Source of the DNA: Cudoniella acicularis
Taxonomy: Eukaryota; Ascomycota; Leotiomycetes; Helotiales; Helotiaceae
Direction: 5' to 3'
Length of the DNA stretch: 10,522 bases
Assembly: GCA_013054445.1 (NCBI GenBank)
Contig: JAAMPI010001786.1
Span: 1-10,522, forward strand
Under the pieces are notes generated by a model. It was given only the letters and a program-made list of their open reading frames with translations, had not been told where the DNA came from and did not search any database. How positions within the stretch are numbered: position 1 is the stretch's first letter; every line of letters starts with the position of its first letter. Shown piece after piece: positions 1 through 8,318 of this stretch. The translations under genes were made by a program, and so were the position numbers.

Positions 1-13
1 CCCACCCAAACCA

Positions 14-3000
14 TTAAGAATCAAAAATCGCCCCAAGAGCAGGAATGTCCCGACTCTCCATCGCATAAACCACCATCTGCGTCAACTTCTTATTGCTAAT
101 GATGCACACCGCCTCGGCGCCACTCTCCCTCAACAACCGATACGTGATGGCAACCATATCCGGCCTTCCATCGTTTTCGTATTATGAATCACCGCATCGG
201 GATCCGCATTTTTGACTGCATTCACGACTTCCATGCCAAAATTCTGCTCGGGGTGACGCATGGACCAGAATATGCGCGCCGGGACGCGCTTGGCGTAGGT
301 GACGGGTAGACAGGGACTGATTCCTGAGCCAGTGGCTACGAGAACGATGGAGCGGAAGAGCGGAGCGATCTGGACTCTGCAGGCGGGGATACCGCGAACC
401 CAGAGTTTGGTGGGGGGTTTGGTGATTTGGCGTTTGGTCCAGTCTCCTGCGTTGGAGACGAGGACGGAGAACTTGGAGGAGCTGGGTTTGGCGATTGTGG
501 CGAAGGCGTGCCATCCAATGAGTGGGCGTTCTGATAAGAGGATGGCGGTCCCTACGGCGGGTGTGGTGTAGGTGAAGTAGAGGCGGACGGCGTGTGAAGA
601 GAGGACATCTGCTAGGACGGGGATGTGGCGCAGATGAGTCCATGGGAGGATGACACTGAGTGTCGCAATAAGGAGGAGCCAAAATGAGGGATTGGTAGCT
701 AAAGCGAGGCCTAAGGTTTGGTTGTTGCGGAAGCCGTTGGTTACCACTATCGTTTGGATCCAGAAAAAGAAAAGGGCAGTCCAGCCAACAAATCGATGAA
801 TCAGTTCGAACTGGTCATGGTATTTCATCCTGATGATTGGGTGGGCAGATGCAACCACAGAAATCAGAAGAGCGACAAGTAGGTATGAAATAACCAGAAC
901 AGCAGGATCGCTCTTCTCAATGGTGATACCAACTGTAAAGACAACGAACCAAATTGTAGATGCGATAGCACACTCGCTGTGTAAACCACCGATGTGGTAG
1001 ATTTCGGCGCAGTTCCTTCTCAGCTATATAGGCGCCGAGGTGGGGACTGAGCAGGCTATGTTGAACAAGGCGTTGATAACATATTCTTGCCTCATTAACA
1101 CCGCGGTTGCAAGACTCGCTCCTATCGCTGTTGATATGTTCTGAAGTCCTCGCCCCTCGGTTCCAAATCTGATCATCAACATGATGGCTACCACGTTGGC
1201 AATAAACACGACGGAAAATAACCGTCGATACAATGATAAAATACGGTACCGGAATGCCCAAAGTCCATGAATCTCATTTTCGCCGGGTAAGGGAGCCTTC
1301 TCCAGGTAGTCACCGTCAGAAGAGCTGCTGGAAGTGGCCCGTGATAAAGGTGCATATATAACTGGTATCGGCTGCTTTTCTGAAGGTGCCACAATAGGCA
1401 ACGGTTTCATAAGTACTGGAGTGCCGGGGTGGATGGCAGCAACCGCCTTCGAGGCCGAACGAGTATAGGCAGCTTTCGTGACCGGTTTTGCTGTTGAAGT
1501 GGAGCCTGTGACTTTTATTGAGGATAACAGGGCTTTCTTGTCGATTTTGCTATTTTTTGTCATTGGCAATTCATGTCGATACACGAATTTTGACGGCACC
1601 GCATAATATGGTTGTTTCTTCTCCATAATAGTTTTAATAGCAATTTCGTTGTACTCGGATCCGGAATAAAACCCCTAAAGGACCTTTTCGTTGAAGATTG
1701 CACAAGCTTTGGTCACACCAGGAGCGCTCTGAAAGGGAGATAAGCAGGTTATTATATAGAGCTAAAAATGTTTCAACTCACCTCAATTGATACAGATACA
1801 CTGTCAAGCTCAACACGGAATCCCTGTCATCATTACTATAATATACTCAACTGCTCAAATTTCTGAAGTCTACCTTTATTTTGACCTGATCATCAGCCCT
1901 GCCTTTATACGCAATCGAGCCGTCTGGTCGCCACCGGCACAAATCACCAGTATTAAACATTATGCTACTGTGAGAATTTTAGCTCTGGTTATCCGGGAGC
2001 AAGCGGAGGTATTTACCCGTTATTAAGAAACTTATCCGGTTTGTATCTCGTTAAAGCCAATTCTGCTAGATTTAAATATCCTCGAGAGACCGCGGCACTA
2101 CCAACCCACATCAGCCCAGTATTCCTAATCGGGACCAGATTTCCGTCTTCGTCTAGAACACATACATTAGTATTCGGTACTGGTTTGCCGATCAAGAGTT
2201 CGTTTCCGGTTATGTGTTTGTTCATAGTGTTCACAATAGTAACTTCTGTTGGGCCGCAGCAGTTGAAAAATGTTGCTTATTTTGACCTTTCATCTGCGAG
2301 ACTGTTCACAGTAGTCAGTGAGTGGAAAATGGAATCACTGAGCTGCTCGGCATACAATTTTGGACAAGGCTCTCCCGCCAGAACAACAATTTTAATGTTT
2401 GGGTATTCTTCTTGAGGAAATGTAGTTAAGATGGATGGTGTAGAAATAATTGTGTGTGCCTGACGGTTGTCAGCAAAGCAGACTCACTCGCTGCCGGAAA
2501 GAAACTCACGCGCTTCAACACATATTTCCAGTCTCCGGTTCTGATAAGCAAGGTTCTACGGTTCATCAGCGTGCTAAAGATCTCTCACTAACATTGATTG
2601 GTATTAATATGGCATGGCGGGCTTCATTTGTCAGAGAAAAAACTTACCCATATCGAATGAAATGGAAGGCAATTGCGCAACTTTTGTCGCTTGTCGAATG
2701 TTTAAATTACCCGGGTAATTGCAGAGTAAGTTTGTGATATTGTCGTGAGATACATCAACGCCTTTTGGAGGCCCAGTGCTTCCTGTAAATTATTAGCATC
2801 TTCTCAACAAATTCGAAATTTAGGATGCTATTGACTCTTCTTACCTAAAGTGTATATAGCATATGCTCCATCCGATTTCCGCACCCTCACTGATGACCGG
2901 TGCGAAAACTCCGAATCTTCTAGTGACGAGTCGAAAACAATTATTTCGCTGTGAAATTCTGCAAGCTGCTGAACTTTCTGATGGAATTTCTCGAGGCACA

Positions 3001-3388
3001 AAACATAAGGTGCACCTGTGTCTTTCATGATATGTCGAAGTGCAGTTTCTGCTCTAACCTGGCCATTGAGAGGGACGTACTGGGAACCACATTTCAATAC
3101 TGCCAGCATGGTGATAACCATTGGCAAAGATCGTTGGACAACCAAGTAGACCCGCTGCCCAGGTTCCAAGCCCGTCGAGATGAGGCGGTTCGCGAGGCCC
3201 TTGGCAGCCTTTTCAAGCTCATGATAAGCTAGACTTCGGCCGTCTTGTTCTACATCGATCACGTTGGGATGCTAGTCTACTATGCTCTCAAAAGCTCTGT
3301 GGATATGATTGAAAGGAGGGGGCTGGTCTCGCCTGCGGCCGAATTGGTTGAAAAGAATTTGATCTGAGAAAATAAGACTCTCTAATCC
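14..3388 (-). pseudogene. Decayed adenylation-domain / membrane flavoprotein fusion gene (TmpA/TmpB-like)
   Basis: Seen: reading the minus strand, exons 3388-2845, 2782-2648, 2587-2510, 2459-2017, 1967-1874, 1823-1782 and 1728-14 join across six introns of 49-62 nt with good GT-AG sites (about 1,017 codons). The first two thirds form an AMP-binding adenylation domain: A2-like VPLNGQ, A3 GSTGPPKG, A5 NCCGPTEVT (2238-2264), A7 NTGDL (1940-1954), A8 [12 protein letters not shown]10 PMTKNSKIDK (1537-1566) with the catalytic lysine. No carrier domain follows. About five hydrophobic spans come next, then a FAD/NAD-type reductase part with HAFAT (about 499-513) and GSGISP (313-330), ending IFDS before TAA at 14-16. 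Broken: stops at 3272-3274, 2277-2279, 1675-1677 and 1024-1026, a faulty join at the 2647-2588 intron, and a frameshift near 168. Known: A. nidulans TmpA/TmpB are membrane flavoproteins linked to conidiation signalling, and TmpB carries an adenylating domain (from memory). Inferred: non-functional. The start codon is unresolved; an upstream intron may end at 3389. Confidence 0.85.
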
Positions 3389-3912
3389 CTGAAAGGAAGA
3401 AGCTATCGTAAAATGAGAAGCACAGCTTTAGAAGAACATAAGAATGAAAATCTACTCGGACAAAGAAAAGAAAAAAGCAAGAAGATGTGTAGCAGGTTCT
3501 AAGCTGCGAATGGGGGAGGAAAATATTTATCACGCTATGAAAGTAGTTGAGGGCATCATACAGTGGACCCGAAATCCACGACATGTTCCTTGAAATCCAC
3601 CATTCGACCAGGGGTAAGTGACCGGGTCCACTTCGTCTGACTACGAGACTCGGGAGCCTCACGAGATCCACGAGAAACTTCCTCGAAATACAAAGCCTCA
3701 AACGAACTCCACAATATTCCTCTTGGTGGTGGATCAAGAAACCCATGACCCCTCACGAAACGGGGTTGGCCGCTCGAGTCGAATCCGGCGTGGAATTCGA
3801 GGAGCTGATGGAGCATGGGCCACATGGACCTCAGAGTGGCCGATAGATCAGCTGGCATTTAACCCATTCAGCTCGAGGATTTGAAAATATAAGAAAGTCA
3901 GCAGAGATTTGA
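3389..3912. other. Region 5' of the decayed gene, no supported gene
   Basis: The minus-strand reading of the adenylating gene fades at 3388, just after a pyrimidine-rich stretch ending in TTTCAG that could be the 3' end of another intron. Beyond it no frame shows recognisable protein. Open frames overlap on both strands around 3560-3880, but none carries a family motif. There is a 9-bp inverted repeat, GTGGACCCG at 3563-3571 and CGGGTCCAC at 3623-3631. A direct repeat GAAATCCAC lies at 3571-3579 and 3592-3600. The promoter and true first exon of the decayed gene are probably here but cannot be placed. Confidence 0.4.
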
Positions 3913-4355
3913 TCAGCGATTCAGCTGAAATATATCCTCATCCGATGACTGACTAGCTGGCTTCTTGACCACTCTGATGTTGCGGATCTCGGGCCCACTA
4001 GATACATTCAACATTGAACGAATTTCGGAGAATGTGGAGCATACCAAGGAGGCACCTAGGCTAAAGTTTCGGTGATCCTTTAGTGAAGAAAAGAAACAGT
4101 CCACTGTCAATTCTTGGCCCGATAGACGATCTGCGACAAAACATTGCAACGCATCTTCCTGCCCGCAGTTTTGAGAAATCCAGGAAGCTCAAATATTTGA
4201 TCTTTCGGTATCATCTCAGATATACAACGGTAGTAATGTGCAACCTCAAGTACCATTTCGTATTCAGCTCTCAGCATCCTATGAGAGGCTGAGTAGAGTA
4301 GGTTGTGTAACAATGCCACCATTCTTGCCATTCGAAAGAGTATTCCAGTCGGCAT
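3913..4355 (-). pseudogene. Possible unrecognised coding relic, two overlapping minus-strand frames
   Basis: Two minus-strand stretches, 4355-4107 and a second frame running down to 3913 (stop 3913-3915), overlap near 4107-4190 and read like one protein with a frame change. The upstream part is rich in aliphatic and aromatic residues in a helical pattern (RMARMVALLHNLLYSASHRM). The downstream part reads NCGQEDALQCFVADRLSGQE, then a serine-rich stretch. The switch between frames occurs around 4160-4190. I do not recognise a family. The alternating leucine/serine helical character recalls the C-terminal half of fungal Zn2Cys6 regulators, but no zinc cluster is visible upstream, so I name no function. 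This could be chance open frame. Confidence 0.22.
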
Positions 4356-4691
4356 TCAAATAACACCGGCATGGCCGAGAGAAGAAGGGCACTCCCCGAG
4401 AGTTGGGATTCACCTCTCTTGCAGTTGATCCGTCGGCGCGACGATGGTTTGTCATTCATCGGAAAGCATCTGATGTTATTAGAGCTTTGTGTCGACGCGG
4501 TTCCTAAGTGGCAAGGGATACGATGCGAGTTCTCAAACCATCATAGATCTTAATGATAAACCTGATATGGCTCTACATTGAAGATGTGTGTATGACATAT
4601 GAGACTCGATTAGATTGAAAATTAGATGATGTCGTGCAGGAGAAGTCTGAAGTGGACATTGGGTTGGAGTTCGAATGCCAAGGCGGGCCAA

Positions 4692-4715
4692 GCTCGCTGA
4701 GCTAGCTAAGCGAGC
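4692..4715. repeat. 24-bp near-perfect palindrome
   Basis: The 24 bases from 4692 to 4715 match their own reverse complement except for one mismatched pair. The outer arms are GCTCGCT and AGCGAGC around a core GAGCTAGCTA. It lies in DNA with no supported gene. It could form a cruciform or hairpin, or be a relic of a transposon end; nothing in the flanks decides this. Confidence 0.5.
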
Positions 4716-5618
4716 CAATGAAGAGCACATCACCCTGCTCCCCTTGGAATGCCTTAGGCGGAAGAAGCCGTGGCAGTTTCGTGTTCTCCGGGACCAGCTG
4801 GTCTGCTTGATTATGAACACCGTAACCGCGGTTCTACCTTCACGGAGTGTTCGTCACCAAAGCCCAACCCCACGAGGACCTCTAGCATGTAACGGCTGAT
4901 ATCTGACCGCACACCTAGGTAGGAAGGTCACTGGCCACAAGACAAGACTCACGCCATTTCACCTGAAAATTCGTCGAGTCAGCGTCAAGTCCGTGACCGA
5001 ACAGAGAATCTGCTACCAGAGACTCAACCCGTATCATTTATTCAAGGATCTGATAAGACGCATCGTCTCTCTATTTTTTGACTTTCAGCTCGAATAGCTT
5101 ATCTTTGCGGCCCTGTTTGATCACCAAAATAAAATGCCATGATCTGGAGTCAACCTTTTTATCATGATGTTAACTTTATGATTCTCACAGAGCACCCCAA
5201 ATCAGCCCACCAAGTTTTCCTTCATGCCTAATTTGCTCATTATTTTCAAGAATCAAGCCTCGATGTGACAGGTGGTCCACAGAATAGACTCTGAGCGATC
5301 ACCCGAGCAGGATCTGTTTCAACTGCCAAGTTTGGAATAAATTGTTTCCTTCTAGAAAGAAAGGTTGAGACAAATCATCGACTTGCCGAATCGGGGCCTC
5401 CCCTGTTCACCGAGGCAACTTCTGCGTGAGACAGTGCTGAAGCTTCGCAGGGCTCGGTACCAAGCAAGGCTGAAGCAAGTTCAAGCAACCTCATGCGCTT
5501 CACGATGATATAGCTGGCCTCAAAAATCTCAACTTGTCACATCTTACAACTTTACAATTCAAACTCACATCACGAAAATCAAAATAATTTCAAATTTCAG
5601 TGTTCCAGATAATCTAGC
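4716..5618. other. Intergenic region upstream of the enoyl-CoA hydratase gene
   Basis: No frame here gives a recognisable protein on either strand; the open frames present are short and lack motifs. From about 5470 the sequence carries AAGCA-type micro-repeats, and from about 5530 it becomes A/C-rich without upstream ATG triplets near the start, as expected of a fungal 5' leader. The promoter of the downstream plus-strand gene must lie here. I see no clear TATA box at a convincing distance. Confidence 0.4.
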
Positions 5619-6610
5619 ATGGAATTCTCGAGCGAGACGTCCCTTATTCAGGTCGAGGTAGATGACCAAGGCGTCGCAATTCTCAAAATCAACCGCCCAG
5701 AAAAGCGAAATGCACTCTCTCAACAAACAATCGATACACTCGTCCATGCCATCGCGATGGTCGAGAGAGATGTCAAAGTTAAAGTTGTCGTCTTGACGGG
5801 GAGCCGCACAGGGGGGCCGTTTTCAGGCAAGATTCCCCACCATTCTCTAATTAATATCAGAAACCAGCGTTTCTGCGAACTCTAAATCATGAGCACATGT
5901 ATCAATTGAAATCCTTCCATTTAATTCTCACCACCATTTCAGACACGCTAACGAGTTCATCCTGCTGCAGCTGGCGCAGATCTCTACCAACTCCTGCACC
6001 TCTCCACAGCGGACGCGCACAAAACATCCTACCTCAAAGACCTCTCAGATGCCGTAACACGCATGCGCAAACCCATTATCGCTTGTGTCGGCGGCTTCGC
6101 TCTTGGCGGCGGCTTCGAGTTAGCAATGATGTGCGACATGATTTACGCTGCTGAAGATGCTGTGTTCGGCCTACCTGAGCTCAGCGTCGGGACGATTCCC
6201 GGCGCGGGAGGAACCCAGCGATTAGCTCGCGCACTGGGGAAGCAGAAAGCCATGGATATGATTTTGACTTCTGCTACTATTACCGGCCAGGAATTATGTA
6301 GGTATGGTTTGGTTTCGAGGACTTTTGAGACGGATCACTTGCTTTGGGAGACGTTGCAGCAAGCGCATTTGATTGCTTCTCGTTCGGCGCCTGTGGTGCA
6401 ACTTGCAAAGGAAGCGATTTTAAATGGTATTTCTTTCTCACCCCTCTCACATGTGGTAAATTCTGACGTCTTCTAGCTGAGCAAACGGACCTGGATGCGG
6501 GTATTAAGCTTGAACGAGCTTTATACTATAGCTCCTTCGCTCTCGAAGACCGGACAGAGGGCATGGTCGCATTTGTCGAGAAACGGAAACCGGCTTTCAA
6601 GGACAAATAG
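5619..6610 (+). CDS. Enoyl-CoA hydratase/isomerase family protein (three exons, 265 aa)
   Basis: Known family role: crotonase-fold enzymes hydrate the double bond of enoyl-CoA in fatty-acid or branched-chain amino-acid breakdown. Seen: exons 5619-5826, 5971-6426 and 6477-6610 join to 798 nt ending in TAG. The oxyanion-hole segments are SAGAD (69-73) and ALGGGFE (113-119). E119 and E139 (in LPELSVG) sit 20 residues apart, matching the two catalytic glutamates of rat crotonase (E144/E164). The [12 protein letters not shown] stretch (143-154) is also typical of true hydratases. Intron 2 (50 nt) is GT-AG with a TTCTGAC branch site. Intron 1 (144 nt) starts with GC. The protein begins directly with the crotonase domain, so there is no obvious mitochondrial presequence. 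It ends FKDK, not a peroxisomal SKL-type signal, so location is unclear. No break seen; probably functional. Exact substrate cannot be told from sequence; a methylglutaconyl-CoA-hydratase-like enzyme is the main alternative. Confidence 0.93.
5827..5970 (+). other. GC-AG intron of the hydratase gene
   Basis: Splicing CAG|GCAAGA at 5826/5827 to CTGCAG|CTGG at 5970/5971 joins TCA-G to CT, giving the SAGAD oxyanion-hole segment intact. A GCTAAC branch-like sequence lies at 5947-5952, about 20 nt before the acceptor. No GT donor nearby preserves the frame and the motif. At 144 nt it is almost three times longer than the other introns here. Confidence 0.8.
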
Positions 6611-7034
6611 TTCTGTGCGATGCGTCTGTCAAATTTTAATATACACAGCATTATTGACGATAGATAATACCGCTAGGAATTAGATAAAATTAATTCGAGC
6701 AATTGAGAAGTGATTTTCTTCCCGTCTGATGTTACTTTCACTTAGAGCACCAACGGTTCGCACTACAAACGTCAGAATAGCGTATTCAAGTTACTTTCCG
6801 CGTTTAAGTGCATCTTCTTTACCATCATTTGAAGGTCATTTTTCTATTTTTAATTCACTTTCAGACTACTCAGCAGAAACCTTTTCCCTGTGACAGCAGC
6901 GGTCGGAACAGCTTTTACCAGTGCGCCAGCGGGCCAAAAAAGGTACTAGAATTGATCGGAATCAATTCTGCTATTCCACTATATATACAGGTCCAGCTGG
7001 CCGCACCCACCACGTGCCCCCACACGTGGCCGAC
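6611..7034. other. Non-coding 3' region of the hydratase gene, with a hairpin
   Basis: No supported coding sequence follows the hydratase stop. The first 100 bases are AT-rich, as expected of a 3' UTR, but no single polyadenylation signal stands out. At 6948-6969 there is a perfect 9-bp inverted repeat (AGAATTGAT / ATCAATTCT) around a 4-nt loop, CGGA. A TATATATA run follows at about 6980-6987, then a GC-rich stretch with two CACGTG hexamers (7011-7016 and 7023-7028). Confidence 0.5.
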
Positions 7035-7441
7035 ACACCAGATCTGTGACAGGTTCTCAAACTCCCTACTAGCTATATAACACTCCTACTACTCTACCCC
7101 TTCTAAATAAGTGTGAGGAGGAGGCGTTAGTAGGTAAAGAAGTCACGTGTAAGAAGAAAAGGAATTAGTTATAGAACTAATCTCTAGCCTTAAGGGGTCT
7201 AGAGAAGCCCCCTTTTTATTAGCTATCTACTACTAATAGGGATCTAATACTAAGGCCTAATAATAACAGAAATCAATAGTATTATCTAATATCTTATGTC
7301 ACGTATTAAGTGCCTAGAACTATAATCCTAGATATTAGAGGTTTGCTACTGACATTATTCTAGACATCTAACAGCTACCTAAGCCATGTGATAGGCGCTA
7401 CCTAGCAGGTAAGCGAACCATATTTGTCACAGATCTGGTGT
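7035..7441. mobile_element. Inverted-repeat-bounded block (MITE-like, or two head-to-head LTR ends)
   Basis: The 17-mer ACACCAGATCTGTGACA at 7035-7051 has an exact reverse complement at 7425-7441. Similarity continues imperfectly inward: GGTTC at 7052-7056 pairs with GAACC at 7415-7419, and CTACTAGCTA-like sequence pairs with TACCTAGCAG-like sequence further in. The 407-bp block is AT-rich, TA-rich and has no coding frame. This fits a small non-autonomous transposon with terminal inverted repeats. No clear target-site duplication flanks it. Alternatively the TGTCACAG... ends could be the starts of two LTRs pointing outward, since each has a TATA run on its outer side. Family unknown. Confidence 0.5.
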
Positions 7442-7559
7442 AACGCATAGTCCTATAACTAGGGAGCCTCAGACGGTGTGGCGCTATATGCGACAGTGGC
7501 TCTGACACGTCCCCCTAACCCCTTATCACGTGTCCTCGCTTAGTAGAACTCACCTCCTG

Positions 7560-7600
7560 TATATAAGGCCCCTTCAGGGCCACCTCTCTTCTTCTCTCCT
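7560..7600 (+). promoter_or_regulatory. TATA box with CT-rich tract, promoter-like, no gene behind it
   Basis: TATATAAG (7560-7567) is followed at once by a small hairpin, GGCCCCTTCAGGGCC (7567-7581; stem GGCCC/GGGCC), and then a CT-rich run to 7600. This order, TATA then pyrimidine tract, resembles a fungal core promoter or the inside of a retrotransposon LTR. No intact reading frame starts downstream, so an LTR remnant or dead promoter is more likely than a live gene. Confidence 0.4.
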
Positions 7601-7739
7601 TAGCTTAGTTTCTTCGATAATATAGCACCTTCTTGCAAATACGTCCCCACGTGACGTCAGGGCCCTTAGTGCCTTTGCAGAGCTGTAACACTCTAGGATA
7701 CGCTAATTTTACGTGTACTTGATCTACTAACGACAATTA

Positions 7740-8318
7740 AGAATATAAGCAGGCACTAAAACGAGATGCCCCTGCTCAGAAGCATCTAGAGGCCAAATTC
7801 GACTCCCCTCCCCTCCTTCGTCTTTTCGGTGGCCGACTTCGGCTCCTGTACTAGAGCCAATTTAGGCTTTCCGTTGCCACGTGATCCGACCCCCCTACTT
7901 GGAATTGACAGTTCCTAACAATCTCTAATATTAGTCCCTGTGTTGAGAGACGCACCCTATCGCGAGACAAATCTATGATTTAGGCATCTCAAGTCTCTTC
8001 CTTGTAAGTCTATGAATTTGTTACTAATATATCACTGTTCTTTAGCCATTTCTCCCCTAGGAAACTAGTCTATAACAAGAAAATTACTATAGTTGATTAT
8101 ACTGTCGATCGTTTCGTTGACGCTATCGATCGCTGCTTTAGCTATTCCCCCCTACTTAATCGCGACTATCAGAGTTTCTTTAAAGTTCAGAGCACTTAGG
8201 GAAAGGTTCTATGACAAAAGAATATATCTCCAAGTTTTGAAGACACCTAAAGAGGAAAATAAAGAAGTCCGGGAGTTACTCCGTGCGAAGGGAGTGACAC
8301 GCTACATATTTTAGCTGC
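7740..8318 (+). pseudogene. Possible coding relics of unknown origin
   Basis: A plus-strand frame near 7742-7848 reads EYKQALKRDAPAQKHLEAKF before a stop. From about 8091 one frame reads DYTVDRFVDAIDRC and stops near 8192. An overlapping frame runs 8093-8314 with a hydrophobic start and a charged end (KTPKEENKEVRELLRAKG), but has no ATG at its beginning. Such scattered half-readable stretches in AT-rich DNA beside an inverted-repeat element suggest degraded transposon genes. I recognise no family and chance cannot be excluded. Confidence 0.2.

Noticed and set aside
299..571. Plus-strand open frames over the flavoprotein part
   Set aside because: They lie opposite the readable minus-strand membrane/reductase sequence and show no family motif; they are shadows.
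2041..2737. Plus-strand open frames across the adenylation domain
   Set aside because: The opposite strand carries A5 to A7 motifs with consistent introns; the plus frames have no motif.
3556..3858. Minus-strand open frame of about 100 codons
   Set aside because: It has no recognisable domain, overlaps other open frames on both strands, and its composition is compatible with chance.
4690..4760. tRNA-like A-box and B-box sequences on the minus strand (TAGCTCAGCGAG and ATTCGAACTCC)
   Set aside because: The boxes are too close, the D loop would be only about 3 nt, and no acceptor stem pairs; the A-box likeness comes from the palindrome.
6900..6935. A-box-like TGGCGCACTGGT on the minus strand, hinting at a tRNA-derived SINE
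   Set aside because: No matching B box or cloverleaf could be found downstream.
7425..7735. Complete LTR from TGTCACAG to CGACA
   Set aside because: It has TG...CA ends and an internal TATA box, but no target duplication and no primer-binding site matching a tRNA that I can recognise after it; kept only as an alternative.
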